Of a stretch of 64,000 nucleotides of DNA, positions 24,994 through 33,987 are shown piece by piece. The translations under genes and the position numbers were made by a program. Every line of letters begins with the position of its first letter. Position 1 is the first letter of the stretch. Under the pieces are notes generated by a model. The model saw nothing but the letters and a program-made list of their open reading frames with translations, searched no databases and was not told where the DNA came from. Origin of the DNA: an uncultured Aquimarina sp. (GTDB taxonomy: Bacteria; Bacteroidota; Bacteroidia; Flavobacteriales; Flavobacteriaceae); NCBI GenBank assembly GCA_947499005.1, contig CANMML010000003.1:62001-126000 (forward strand). The letters run 5' to 3'.

Positions 24994-26441
24994 GTGATTG
25001 AAAATGATTTAAAGATACTTGTTAGTGAACTCAGATCTGAATCTAATGAAACAGAGTGGCTTGAATTTAAAGAAAATAATGCTTCTGAATTAGGGAATAT
25101 ATTTCTGCTCTTTCTAATTCTGCTTGTATTCATGATAAAGAATATGGATATATTGTTTTCGGAATAAGTGATAAAACCCATAGAATAGTTGGAACTACTT
25201 TTAATCCAAATCAAAAGGGAAAAGGAAATGAAGATTTAATTCCATGGATTCAAAGGTGTTTAGAACCAAGAATAAATTTTGAGGTTTTTGAATTTAGTAC
25301 GGAAGGAGAAAAAATAGTATTGTTTAGGATTCAGGCAACTATCAATACCCCAGTAAAATTTATGGGTAATGCTTTTATAAGGATAGGTTCCTATAAGAAA
25401 AGGTTAGATGAATATCCAGAAAAGCAACGCATTATTTGGACTAAAAGACCAGGTTCAGTTTTTGAGAAAGGTGTTGCATTTCATAAAGCAACAGGAGATG
25501 AAGTTCTCTCCCTAATAGATTATCCATCTTATTTTGAATTGATGAGGATTCCTTTACCAGATAATAGAGAAGCAATATTTGATAAATTAATTCAAGAGAA
25601 AATTATAATTAAGAAAGGTTCAAAATATAATATCTCAAATTTAGGAGGAATATTATTTGCCAGAAAGCTTTCTGAATTTGAGAGCCTTTCGAGAAAAGCA
25701 ATAAGGGTTATAATTTACAAGGGAAAGAATAAGCTTAATACAAAGAAAGAACAACTAGGCCAAAAAGGATATGCAAACGGGTTTAATGGATTAGTAAGTT
25801 ATATAAATGATCAACTTCCAGAAAATGAGGAAATTGGTAAAGTATTTAGAAAAGAAGTAAAAATGTTTCCAGAACTTGCCATTAGAGAACTTGTCGCTAA
25901 TGCAATTATACATCAGGATTTTTCAATTACTGGTGCAGGTCCAATGGTAGAAATATTTGATGATAGAATTGAAATAACTAATCCAGGAAAACCCATCATC
26001 AATACAATGCGTTTTGTAGATCATAATCCTCAATCTAGAAATGAAAAGCTAGCTAGTTTTATGAGAAGAGTGAATATTTGTGAGGAAAGGGGTAGTGGAA
26101 TAGATAAGGTAGTTTTTCAATGTGAATACTATCAGTTACCAGCGCCAAAATTTATTGAAGGTGATAATTTTACACGAGTGATTATTTATTCTTATAAAAC
26201 ACTTAGGCAAATGGATAAGGATGATAAGATAAGAGCTTGTTATTTACATTCAGCACTTAAATATGTTTCTAATGAACATATGACAAATCAAACGTTAAGA
26301 GAAAGGTTTGGTATAGAAGAAAAAAATTATTCTATGGCTTCAAGGATCATTTCCGTTACAGTCAAAGAAGGTTTGGTTAAATATTTAGACTCAGAAAATA
26401 AGTCAAAAAAGCACTCAAAATACATTCCTTATTGGGCATAA
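24994..26441 (+). pseudogene. AlbA_2/Schlafen-like ATP-binding protein, frameshifted
   Basis: The protein starts at a GTG at 24994 with an AlbA_2 DNA-binding-type N-terminus (NETEWLEFKENNASELG). The frame then breaks near 25093-25096: GAATTAGGGAATATA reads as if one base were missing, since one extra base restores GEYISALSNSACIHDKEYGY. The second frame continues intact to 26441 with the rest of the AlbA_2 domain (YIVFGISDKTHRIVG) and a GHKL-type ATPase domain (ELAIRELVANAIIHQDFSI, CEERGSGIDKVV). The 373-codon part after the TTG at 25320 could still be translated. It is either a recent pseudogene or a one-base sequence error. Related proteins are transcriptional regulators or defence-associated. 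Confidence 0.8.
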
Positions 26442-26571
26442 ATATTCAACAAAAGCATTAAAAAATATAATCGGTATATATTACAGCTTAATACTAGAAG
26501 TAAATTTCAGAAAAAATGACTTTCAGTGACTGTCGAAACTAGAGCACTTTTTAGTTCATATTGATTCATTT

Positions 26572-27828
26572 ATGAAAATAATTTTAACATCAATAGGTAC
26601 CAGAGGAGATATAGAACCCTTTTTAGCGATTGGTGAAATACTCAAAGAAAGAGGACATCATGTGATCTGTCTTTTTCCCGAACAGTTTAGGAACCTAGCC
26701 GAAGACTCGGGATTTGAATTTGTTTCATTAGGTTCAAAATTCATAAAACTGTTAGAAAGTCCTGAAGGAAGAGTCGTTATGGGTGGAGGCAAATTCCGAT
26801 TTAAAAAAATTAAAGCGCTTATTAAGCTTATTTCTGTACAATCTGCAGCAAATAAGGAAATGATAAGAAAGCAAGAAGAATGTATAGAAGGGTACAGTCC
26901 TGATAGGATTATTCACCATCCTAAAGCCATTTATCCCACACTTTGGGGTATAGAAAACAAAGGTAAAACAACGCTCATTAGTCCAGTTCCTTATTTGCAT
27001 TTTGTAAAAGAGCATTCGCATATAATTTTTCATAAAAACTTTGGAAAACACATTAATAAATGGACATATAAATTAGCTGATTATGCATTAGTTAAAAGCA
27101 TTAGTTACTCTCAAAAATGGATATTGAACCCTAATAGAAAACAGAAGGTTAAAAAAATTACAGAAGCACTTTCTAAAAACAATGTGATATATACAATTTC
27201 TCCTTCTCTTTTTAGCAGGCCTCAGTATTGGGAGAAAAATTTGAAAGTATTAGGGTTTCACGAAAGAAATAAAACAAGAAATTGGATGCCATCTAATGCC
27301 TTAGAACAGTTTTTAGAAAAGAATCCTAAAGTTGTATTTATAACTTTTGGTAGTATGATCAATCAGCATCCTAAAAGAAATACAGCATTAATACTTAAGA
27401 TACTTGATAACAATAAGATTTCGGCGATTATAAATACCTGCGAAGGAGGCTTAGTTAAACCTAAAAACTACCAGCACGATAGGATTCATTTTGTTGAAAA
27501 TATTCCATACGATTGGATCTTTCCAAAAATGTATGCAGTGGTTCATCACGGGGGTTCGGGCACAACCCACATGGCTACTAAGTATGGTTGTGCCAATTTA
27601 ATTATTCCGCATATTGTTGATCAATACATTTGGAATAAGATCGTACACCAAAAAGGAATTGGCCCCTTAGGAATAGACATTAGCAACATAACGATGAAGA
27701 GTTTAGAGCCCAGAATAATTGATCTTATAGAGAATATCACCTACAAAGAGAATGCCGAAAAACTAATTACAGAGATGTTAAAAGAAGATTTTAAAGATGA
27801 ACTATATTCTTCTATTATGAATCAGTAA
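26572..27828 (+). CDS. Glycosyltransferase, GT1/GT28-type (MGT-like)
   Basis: The 418-residue protein has an N-terminal Rossmann acceptor domain (ILTSIGTRGDIEPFLAIGEI) like sterol/macrolide glucosyltransferases. The C-terminal donor domain carries the GT1 signature HHGGSGTTHMATKYG starting at His325, followed by IIPHIVDQYIWNKIV. FITFGSM near residue 258 opens the donor domain. It would transfer a sugar from a nucleotide donor to a lipid or small molecule; the acceptor cannot be told. No membrane segment or signal peptide is evident, so it is cytoplasmic or peripheral. It follows the frameshifted gene by 130 bases and converges on the UDG-like gene. Confidence 0.87.
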   Translation: MKIILTSIGTRGDIEPFLAIGEILKERGHHVICLFPEQFRNLAEDSGFEFVSLGSKFIKLLESPEGRVVMGGGKFRFKKIKALIKLISVQSAANKEMIRKQEECIEGYSPDRIIHHPKAIYPTLWGIENKGKTTLISPVPYLHFVKEHSHIIFHKNFGKHINKWTYKLADYALVKSISYSQKWILNPNRKQKVKKITEALSKNNVIYTISPSLFSRPQYWEKNLKVLGFHERNKTRNWMPSNALEQFLEKNPKVVFITFGSMINQHPKRNTALILKILDNNKISAIINTCEGGLVKPKNYQHDRIHFVENIPYDWIFPKMYAVVHHGGSGTTHMATKYGCANLIIPHIVDQYIWNKIVHQKGIGPLGIDISNITMKSLEPRIIDLIENITYKENAEKLITEMLKEDFKDELYSSIMNQ

Positions 27829-27838
27829 ATCGTATGAT

Positions 27839-28492
27839 TCAAAAATAAGGAGCATACTGTTCCGCTCTAAAATCTAAAGTAGAGTATGCTGTATTTTTTT
27901 GTTTTGCTAGTTTATAACGATCCATTCCGCCAATACTTCTATTAGCAGCACCCGATGGCGCGGTAAGTGAAACCGTTTTTATCGTTCTATTATCAATCAA
28001 GAATTGATGAATTCTAGGAACTTCATTGCTTACAACCTCAAGAGAAATTCCATAAGCTTTCAATTGTTTTCTAAAGAAATATTCAGGGCCATTTTTACTG
28101 TTTCCACCTGTGAAAATTAAGGTTTTAATCGTAGAATATTTTTTTAAGGTGGCAATCAAATCACGCAATTCAGCTTCTTGCATCCCCAAATCCGAAGCAT
28201 CCATTTTTTGTCTTTTACAAGCACCTACAATATCACAAACACCAATGGTTCGTTCAATGAGAAAATCACGACGCTGTGTAATCGCTTTTTCCGAGTTTTC
28301 ATAAACAAGATTCAAATTAAAGATGCGATCCAAGATAGGCCACAATAACCCATTACTACTGCCGTAGCAAAAGTCAACATCACGATCATTAAGCATTCCC
28401 GTTGTAAATCGAGGTGGCGGCAAGGTACCTACAATCAATTTTGTAGTGCCTTTAGGAATAAATGGAGGATAAGGATGTGTGTGTAAAAACAA
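27839..28492 (-). CDS. Uracil-DNA glycosylase superfamily protein
   Basis: The 217-residue protein belongs to the UDG-fold family with the N-terminal HPYPPFIPKGTTKLIVGTLP and PPRFTTGMLNDRDVDFCYGS, where the classic water-activating loop would be. TIGVCDIVGACKRQ follows in the middle, then a C-terminal TAPSGAANRSIGGMDRYKLA segment in place of the usual minor-groove His loop. It probably removes damaged bases, but the motifs deviate enough that substrate and activity are uncertain. Its start codon abuts the stop of the downstream-strand neighbour: the alpha/beta hydrolase gene ends at 28493, so the two form a tight unit with the hydrolase gene first. Confidence 0.78.
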   Translation of the reverse strand: MFLHTHPYPPFIPKGTTKLIVGTLPPPRFTTGMLNDRDVDFCYGSSNGLLWPILDRIFNLNLVYENSEKAITQRRDFLIERTIGVCDIVGACKRQKMDASDLGMQEAELRDLIATLKKYSTIKTLIFTGGNSKNGPEYFFRKQLKAYGISLEVVSNEVPRIHQFLIDNRTIKTVSLTAPSGAANRSIGGMDRYKLAKQKNTAYSTLDFRAEQYAPYF

Positions 28493-29272
28493 CTATTGTT
28501 TTTTTATAAAATCGATAACACGAGTATTAAAAAATTCAGGTTCTTCTACATTTACCACATGACCACAATCTGGGATTACTTGTAATGACGATTTAGTATG
28601 CGATTTCACTATTTTTTCGATAATAGGCAGAAACAAATAATCTTGTTCGCCCATAATATACAGGGTAGGAATTTTAATATCTTTAGCTCTAAAAAAACGC
28701 AATAAAGGATTGATTTCACTGGTCAAACGAAACCATTTAATGAATTCTTTTTGGTAGAGTTTTTTAGCCTCACGAGCAAAAAGTATTCTTGATTTCTTAT
28801 GATTTTTACGAGGCATAATGATAAAAGCGAACAACTTGTATAAATACATATACGGGATAACACTTTTAAACCAATTCCCTAATTTCATAAGTACCTGAGA
28901 GCGGAAATTCATTTTCATGATAGCACCCCCCATAATCATACTTTTAACACGATCGGGGTGTTTTTCAGCAAGGTTTCGGATAAGAATAGTTCCTAAAGAG
29001 ATTCCTATAAAATGAGATTTTTGAATTTTAAGATGATCCAATACCTCGTAAATATCCTTTGTGATATTATCAAAAGTATACTTATCTGGATTGTCCAACA
29101 TATTCTCTACTTTGCTTTCGCCATGCCCTCTTAAATCCAAGACAAGTACATTGAAGTTTCTTGAAAACTGACGTAATTGTTTAAACCAAATGGTAGAACT
29201 CCCTCCTGCTCCGTGAACAAAGGTTACCCATTCAGTATTTGTAGGATGTAAATATGTAGCGTGGTGTAACAA
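28493..29272 (-). CDS. Alpha/beta hydrolase
   Basis: The 259-residue protein has the alpha/beta hydrolase fold. The oxyanion loop is VHGAGGSS (residues 19-26), the LDLRGHGES strand follows, the nucleophile elbow is GISLG with Ser92, and the late catalytic His lies in IPDCGHVVNVEEP. It would be a cytoplasmic esterase or lipase-like enzyme of unknown substrate. It is the promoter-proximal gene of a two-gene unit with the UDG-like gene (no gap). The upstream 270 bases to recJ hold a heptamer repeat. Confidence 0.87.
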   Translation of the reverse strand: MLHHATYLHPTNTEWVTFVHGAGGSSTIWFKQLRQFSRNFNVLVLDLRGHGESKVENMLDNPDKYTFDNITKDIYEVLDHLKIQKSHFIGISLGTILIRNLAEKHPDRVKSMIMGGAIMKMNFRSQVLMKLGNWFKSVIPYMYLYKLFAFIIMPRKNHKKSRILFAREAKKLYQKEFIKWFRLTSEINPLLRFFRAKDIKIPTLYIMGEQDYLFLPIIEKIVKSHTKSSLQVIPDCGHVVNVEEPEFFNTRVIDFIKKQ

Positions 29273-29356
29273 TTGAAAAATGATTTATACAAAAATAATA
29301 GAAAAGTATTTTGAAGCTCCTTTTTTTACAAATATTTAGTTTTGCATTCAAATATA

Positions 29357-29528
29357 GTACAAAGTACAAAGTACAAAGTACAAAGAACAAAGAACAGAGA
29401 ACAGAGAACAGAGAACAGAGAACAGAGAACAGAGAACAGAGAACAGAGAACAGAGAACAGAGAACAACCAACAACCAACAACCAACAACCAACAACCAAC
29501 AACCAACAACCAACAACCAACAACCAAC
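29357..29528. repeat. Heptanucleotide tandem repeat before recJ
   Basis: About 24 consecutive 7-base units run without interruption: AAAGTAC x3 (29361-29381), AAAGAAC x2, AGAGAAC x10 (29396-29465) and AACCAAC x9 (29466-29528). The unit drifts stepwise from one block to the next. The array ends 15 bases before the recJ ATG. Because 7 is not a multiple of 3, several frames stay open through it on both strands; these are not genes. A TAGTTTTG box (29337-29344) lies just before it, so it probably sits in the recJ leader. Confidence 0.95.
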
Positions 29529-29543
29529 AACCACTAACTACAT

Positions 29544-31235
29544 ATGCGCTGGACGTTAAAGCCAAAACCAGATTCTGATATTATTACTCATTTACAAGAG
29601 GTTTTAGGAGTCGAAAAACCTATTGCCATATTGTTAGCACAGCGAGGAATAACGAATTATGAGCAAGCAAAAGCATTTTTCCGTCCCCAATTAGAAGATT
29701 TGCACGATCCTTATTTAATGAAGGATATGGATAGGGCAGTAGATCGTGTTTGGGGAGCTTTCGAGCTTGGTGAACACATTATGGTATACGGGGATTATGA
29801 TGTTGATGGAACGACTAGTGTGGCGTTAATGAGTTCCTATTTAAGCTCTTTTTACGATCAAGTGACCAGCTATATTCCTGACCGTTATGCAGAAGGTTAT
29901 GGCGTTTCTTTTAAAGGAATTGATGTTGCGGCAGAAAAAGGAATTTCATTAATCATAGCGTTAGATTGTGGAATAAAAGCGATTGAAAAAGTAGCCTATG
30001 CAAAGTCAAAAGGTATTGATTTTGTAATATGTGATCACCATAGACCAGGAAATGAAATTCCGCAAGCTAGTGCTGTTTTAGATCCCAAACGTGAAGACTG
30101 TGCGTATCCTTATAAAGAGTTATGTGGATGCGGAGTGGGTTTTAAACTAATACAAGCATTACACTTAAAAAGAGGAGAGCATTTTGATACATTGGTTCCG
30201 TATTTAGATTTGGTTGCTACAGCCATAGGAGCTGATATTGTCCCGATTACAGGGGAAAACAGGATATTGGCTTATCATGGACTAGAAGTAATCAATACAA
30301 GCCCTAGAATGGGTTTTAAAGCATTGATTGCGCAGACGAAGAAAACTTTATTTACCATTACAGATGTGGTTTTTATCATTGCTCCACGAATTAATGCTGC
30401 AGGTCGTATGAAACACGGTTTACATGCCGTTGAATTATTGGTTGAAAGCGATCTTAAAACGGCTGAAGAAATAGCAAAGAATATAGAGTTTTATAATGCA
30501 GAGAGAAAAGATGCTGACAAGAAGATTACCAAGGAAGCTTTAATTCAGATTCAAGAAAATAATGAAGAAGAGCGTTTTACTTCGGTAGTATACCAACCGC
30601 ATTGGCATAAAGGTGTTATAGGAATTGTGGCTTCGAGATTGACAGAAACCTATTATCGACCAACATTAGTATTTACAAAGAGTGGAGAAAAATTAGCAGC
30701 TTCGGCACGTTCTGTAGTAGGTTTTGATGTATACAATGCTTTAGAAGCAAGTGCCGAATTTATAGAACAATTTGGAGGACATAAATATGCTGCGGGATTA
30801 ACCCTAAAGGAAGAGCATTACGATAATTTTAAAGCAAAATTTGAATCGGTAGTAGCCGAGCAAATAGATCCAAAATTATTGACTCCGGAAATTGAAATTG
30901 ATTTAGAATTAAATTTCAGTGATATCAATCCTAAATTTTATAGGATTTTAAAGCAATTTGCTCCCTTCGGGCCTGAAAATCGATCTCCTGTTTTTATGAC
31001 ATCTGGTGTAGTTGATTCGGGATACGCTAGGGGAGTTGGTGAAGATGAAAAACACCTAAAAGCAGCATTTCGACAAGAAGAGGATATGCAACCTATAGGT
31101 GCGATAGGATTTAATTTAGGGGATAAAATTACAGCGCTACATAATCAACAATCGGTAGATGTCGTCTATGCCTTGGATGAAAATGAATGGCAAGGAAATG
31201 TAAGTTTGCAGTTGAGATTGAAGGATATGAGGTAG
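29544..31235 (+). CDS. recJ: Single-stranded-DNA-specific exonuclease RecJ
   Basis: A 5'-3' ssDNA exonuclease of the DHH/DHHA1 superfamily (563 residues), acting in recombination and base-excision repair. Metal-binding motifs are visible as VYGDYDVDGTTSVALMSSYL, ALDCGIKAIEKV and VICDHHRPGNEIP. The DHHA1 part has SARSVVGFDVYNALEASAEF followed by FGGHKYAAGLTLKEEH, and an OB-fold C-terminus follows (PFGPENRSPVFMT). The ATG at 29544 gives MRWTLKPKPDSD, the usual Bacteroidota N-terminus. Upstream is the heptamer array; downstream, nrtR starts 19 bases after the stop but has its own promoter and operator. Confidence 0.96.
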   Translation: MRWTLKPKPDSDIITHLQEVLGVEKPIAILLAQRGITNYEQAKAFFRPQLEDLHDPYLMKDMDRAVDRVWGAFELGEHIMVYGDYDVDGTTSVALMSSYLSSFYDQVTSYIPDRYAEGYGVSFKGIDVAAEKGISLIIALDCGIKAIEKVAYAKSKGIDFVICDHHRPGNEIPQASAVLDPKREDCAYPYKELCGCGVGFKLIQALHLKRGEHFDTLVPYLDLVATAIGADIVPITGENRILAYHGLEVINTSPRMGFKALIAQTKKTLFTITDVVFIIAPRINAAGRMKHGLHAVELLVESDLKTAEEIAKNIEFYNAERKDADKKITKEALIQIQENNEEERFTSVVYQPHWHKGVIGIVASRLTETYYRPTLVFTKSGEKLAASARSVVGFDVYNALEASAEFIEQFGGHKYAAGLTLKEEHYDNFKAKFESVVAEQIDPKLLTPEIEIDLELNFSDINPKFYRILKQFAPFGPENRSPVFMTSGVVDSGYARGVGEDEKHLKAAFRQEEDMQPIGAIGFNLGDKITALHNQQSVDVVYALDENEWQGNVSLQLRLKDMR

Positions 31236-31241
31236 TTTTCT

Positions 31242-31264
31242 TAATTTTGCGTCTATGGTACGCC
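31242..31264 (+). promoter_or_regulatory. Promoter and candidate NrtR operator of nrtR
   Basis: TAATTTTG (31242-31249) matches TAnnTTTG. Overlapping it, TGCGT (31248-31252) and ACGCC (31260-31264) form an inverted repeat with 7-base spacing, the same as at 32005 and 35367. The nrtR ATG (31255-31257) lies inside the spacer, so binding would cover both box and start codon and give autoregulation. Confidence 0.65.
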
Positions 31265-31935
31265 AAAATATTAAAGTTTCAGTTGATGCAGTTGTGTTCG
31301 GGTATAGAAATAATACTCTAAATGTTCTTTTAATTAAAAGAGATATAGCACCTTTTAAAAACTCGTGGGCACTACCAGGAGGGTTAGTATTAGAAGATGA
31401 AAGTCTTGAAGAAGCTGTAGTACGAGAGTTAAGAGAAGAAACGAATGTAACTATAGATTATCTAGAACAATTATACTCTTTTGGGAAACCTAAAAGAGAT
31501 CCTCGAAATAGAGTAATAAGTGTTGCTTATGTAGCTCTAGTAAAGCCAGCTCACCATACTATAAAAGCCGATACAGATGCCAATGATGTGGCTTGGTTTG
31601 AACTTCAACAATTACCAGAATTAGCTTTTGACCACCATACGATTCTTGAAAAAGCAAAAAAAAGACTACAAAGTAAGCTTACCTATGAGCCTATAGGTTT
31701 TGATTTATTGGAAACAAAATTTCTATTCTCTGATTTAGAAAAGCTTTATATGACCATTCTTGAAAAAGAAATCGATCGTAGAAATTTTCGCAAGAAAATA
31801 CTTAGTTTCAAGATATTAGATGAGCTCGATGAAAAAGTATCGGAAGGAAGAGGAAGACCTGCAAATCTCTTTAAATTCAATAAGAAGCAATATTTTAAAC
31901 TAAAAGAAGAGGGCTTCTTGTTTGATATAAAGTAA
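31255..31935 (+). CDS. nrtR: NrtR-family Nudix-related transcriptional regulator
   Basis: The 226-residue protein has an N-terminal Nudix domain whose box GLVLEDESLEEAVVRELREE lacks only the final Gly (TNV instead of xGU). The C-terminal winged helix (about residues 150-226, including DRRNFRKKILSFKILDELDE and GRGRPANLFKFNKKQYFKLK) is the NrtR DNA-binding domain. NrtR repressors bind ADP-ribose through the Nudix domain and control NAD genes. Here the neighbours encode ADP-ribose and NAD functions, and a shared inverted repeat precedes this gene and both neighbouring units. The close relative AraR of Bacteroides regulates arabinose genes instead, but no pentose genes are nearby. It is probably autoregulated and leaderless. 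Confidence 0.88.
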   Translation: MVRQNIKVSVDAVVFGYRNNTLNVLLIKRDIAPFKNSWALPGGLVLEDESLEEAVVRELREETNVTIDYLEQLYSFGKPKRDPRNRVISVAYVALVKPAHHTIKADTDANDVAWFELQQLPELAFDHHTILEKAKKRLQSKLTYEPIGFDLLETKFLFSDLEKLYMTILEKEIDRRNFRKKILSFKILDELDEKVSEGRGRPANLFKFNKKQYFKLKEEGFLFDIK

Positions 31936-31998
31936 CTACTCAAAATTTAATTAATGTAAATTTTACACAAAAAAACTTTTGTGATTGAAATAATAATT

Positions 31999-32021
31999 TA
32001 ATTTTGCGTAAAAATAACGCA
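31999..32021 (+). promoter_or_regulatory. Promoter and candidate NrtR operator of the ADP-ribose operon
   Basis: TAATTTTG (31999-32006) overlaps the left arm of TGCGT (32005-32009) and ACGCA (32017-32021), spaced by 7 bases. The arrangement is the same as before nrtR and nadV. The ATG of the first gene is 16 bases downstream. It argues against an upstream TTG start at 32004, which would lie inside the promoter. Confidence 0.68.
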
Positions 32022-32036
32022 TTAAATTATTTCATC

Positions 32037-32495
32037 ATGAAATCTTATTACGCACCAGAAACATATTCTAAAAACGATATGTTCACTGTTTTTTTAGCAG
32101 GGAGTATAGAGGGAGATGCTGCTGAGAATTGGCAGAAAATGGTAATTGATAGTCTTCTTAATGAGAAATTGAATGTGTTAAATCCAAGGAGGCCTAGTTG
32201 GGATAATAGTTGGAAACAAGAGATCGAAAATCCTGAATTTTATAAGCAAGTCAATTGGGAATTAGAAGGATTAGAAAATGCAGATTTAATTATCATGTAC
32301 TTTGATAGAGATACAAAAAGTCCAATTTCTTTACTTGAATTAGGATTATTTGCTAGAAGTAAAAAGATTATTGTATGCTGTCCAAAAGGTTTTTGGAGAA
32401 AGGGAAATGTTGACATTGTGTGCGAAAGATATGGAATATCGCAAGTTGAAAATATAAGTGATTTAGTTGATTACGTAAAAAAAAAGCTAAAATGA
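32037..32495 (+). CDS. Nucleoside 2-deoxyribosyltransferase-like protein
   Basis: The 152-residue protein matches the Nuc_deoxyrib_tr_2 type: MFTVFLAGSIEGDAAENWQK at the N-terminus, NVLNPRRPSWDNSW, a central NWELEGLENADLIIMYFDRD and the loop SPISLLELGLFARSKKIIVC containing the family's conserved Glu. Members cleave or transfer N-glycosidic bonds of deoxynucleosides or related ribosides. As first gene of the NrtR-type operon it may act on an NAD-derived ribosyl compound; that is inference. The ATG at 32037 is chosen because the longer frame from 32004 starts inside the promoter. It overlaps the next gene by 4 bases. Confidence 0.8.
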   Translation: MKSYYAPETYSKNDMFTVFLAGSIEGDAAENWQKMVIDSLLNEKLNVLNPRRPSWDNSWKQEIENPEFYKQVNWELEGLENADLIIMYFDRDTKSPISLLELGLFARSKKIIVCCPKGFWRKGNVDIVCERYGISQVENISDLVDYVKKKLK

Positions 32496-33439
32496 AGAAG
32501 TTACAACATAAAATTAAAGGAGGAATTATAGGTATTGCTGTTGGAGATGCTCTTGGAGTACCTTATGAATTTTTGGATAGACAGGTAATGGATAAAAGAC
32601 CTGCTAGAGATATGATTGGTTATGGAAGTCATAATCAACCTGAGGGAACATGGTCTGATGATAGTTCACTTACTTTTTGTTTGATGGAAAGTCTTACAAG
32701 TGGATATGACCTCAATGATATAGCAACAAAATTCACCGAATGGTTTTATGAAGATTACTGGACGGCAAGAGGTACTGTTTTTGATATAGGAATTGCTACA
32801 AAAAATGCTTTGTATCAATTTAAAAGAGGAATGACCCCAGATTTATGTGGCGGGCTTGATGAGTATTCTAATGGAAATGGATCCTTAATGAGGATATTAC
32901 CATTGGCTTTTTATTTACAAAATGTATCAGATATTAATGTTAGATATGATGTTGTAAAGAAAGTTTCTTCGATTACTCATGGTCATTTACGATCTGTTTT
33001 TGCTTGTTTTATTTATATAGAATATGCTAGGTTGCTAATTGATGGAGTGGATAAATTTATAGCATATGAAGCGATAAAGATTCCAATATTAGATTTTGCA
33101 GTTGAAAACGACTTTAACCCTAAAGAAATAGCATTATTCAGTAAAATATTGGAAGAGAACATTTATGATGTCAAACGAAAAGAAATTCTTGGATCTGGTT
33201 ATGTATTAAAGTCTTTAGAAGCTTCTTTGTGGTGTTTTTTAACATCAAATTCTTATGAAGAAACGGTCTTAAAAGCAGTCAATCTTGGTGAGGACACAGA
33301 TACTACAGCTGCAATTACTGGAGGTTTAGCAGGTTTGTATTATGGTTTTGAAGCCATACCAGAAGCTTGGAAGTTTCAGTTGGCACGATACGAAGATGTA
33401 ATAGATTTAGTAGAACGATATACAAAAAGTTTATCATGA
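32492..33439 (+). CDS. ADP-ribosylglycohydrolase family protein
   Basis: The 315-residue protein belongs to the DraG/ARH family, which removes ADP-ribose from proteins or small molecules using two magnesium ions. Typical motifs are GGIIGIAVGDALGVPYEF (about residues 10-27), the metal ligands in GTWSDDSSLTFCLMESL (D56, D57), YSNGNGSLMRILPLAFY, and the C-terminal NLGEDTDTTAAITGGLAGLY. It is translationally coupled to both neighbours by 4-base overlaps. In this operon it would produce free ADP-ribose, the ligand expected to release NrtR from DNA. The acceptor residue cannot be predicted. Confidence 0.92.
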   Translation: MKKLQHKIKGGIIGIAVGDALGVPYEFLDRQVMDKRPARDMIGYGSHNQPEGTWSDDSSLTFCLMESLTSGYDLNDIATKFTEWFYEDYWTARGTVFDIGIATKNALYQFKRGMTPDLCGGLDEYSNGNGSLMRILPLAFYLQNVSDINVRYDVVKKVSSITHGHLRSVFACFIYIEYARLLIDGVDKFIAYEAIKIPILDFAVENDFNPKEIALFSKILEENIYDVKRKEILGSGYVLKSLEASLWCFLTSNSYEETVLKAVNLGEDTDTTAAITGGLAGLYYGFEAIPEAWKFQLARYEDVIDLVERYTKSLS

Positions 33440-33987
33440 AGTATTCAAGGGAGAATTTAGAAAAGAGATATAACGAAGGAGAAGCATTAAAATATGTTTT
33501 CTTTTGGGGGCATACACCAAATAAAGATGGAAGTATAGGGAAAAGTTGCTTTAGTCAATGGTGGGTATCATCATTTGAAGTTAATAGTATTCAATATAAA
33601 ACAGCAGAGCATTGGATGATGGCAGAAAAAGCACGTTTATTCAAGGACGATAATGCTTTACAAGAAATAATAAAATGCAATCACCCTAATGAAGCTAAAA
33701 AATGGGGGCGCAAAGTTGAAAATTTTGATCCTAAAGTTTGGGATGAACAGAAATTTGATATTGTATTAAAAGGCAATTATCACAAGTTTTCACAGGATAG
33801 TGTTTTTAAATCCTTCTTATTGAATACTAAAGATAGAATTATTGTAGAAGCAAGCCCTAGAGATCGAATTTGGGGTATTGGAATGGGACAAAACAATGAA
33901 AATACTATGAATCCTAATCTATGGAGAGGGCATAATTTACTGGGTTTTGCACTTATGGAAGTGCGAGATCTTCTTAAAAATGAATGA
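33436..33987 (+). CDS. NADAR family protein (YbiA-like, DUF1768)
   Basis: A 183-residue NADAR-fold protein. Family signs are KYVFFWGHTP at about residue 16, CFSQWWVSSFEVNSIQYKTA followed by EHWMMAEKARLF, KKWGRKVENFDPKVWDEQKF, the loop VEASPRDRIWGIGMGQNN, and the end LWRGHNLLGFALMEVRDLL. Known NADAR proteins hydrolyse N-glycosidic bonds: YbiA acts on riboflavin precursors, and others remove ADP-ribose from guanine in DNA as partners of DarT toxins. Operon context favours an ADP-ribose role. The start overlaps the previous stop by 4 bases (ATGA). No DarT-like toxin gene is adjacent. Confidence 0.92.
   Translation: MKYSRENLEKRYNEGEALKYVFFWGHTPNKDGSIGKSCFSQWWVSSFEVNSIQYKTAEHWMMAEKARLFKDDNALQEIIKCNHPNEAKKWGRKVENFDPKVWDEQKFDIVLKGNYHKFSQDSVFKSFLLNTKDRIIVEASPRDRIWGIGMGQNNENTMNPNLWRGHNLLGFALMEVRDLLKNE

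Noticed and set aside
25087-25105. Programmed ribosomal frameshift in the AlbA_2 gene
   Set aside because: No slippery heptamer or strong downstream stem is visible at the break. A simple one-base deletion explains it.
29357-29528. CRISPR array
   Set aside because: The units are 7 bases and contiguous with no unique spacers, and no cas genes are nearby.
29311-29578. Several long open frames on both strands around the heptamer array
   Set aside because: They consist of translated 7-base repeats and exist only because the unit length keeps frames free of stops. They have no gene-like composition and overlap the leader of recJ.
32004-32036. Longer start (TTG at 32004) for the deoxyribosyltransferase-like gene
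   Set aside because: It lies inside the TAATTTTG box and candidate operator, so it could not be transcribed as a start from that promoter. The ATG at 32037 fits the family N-terminus.
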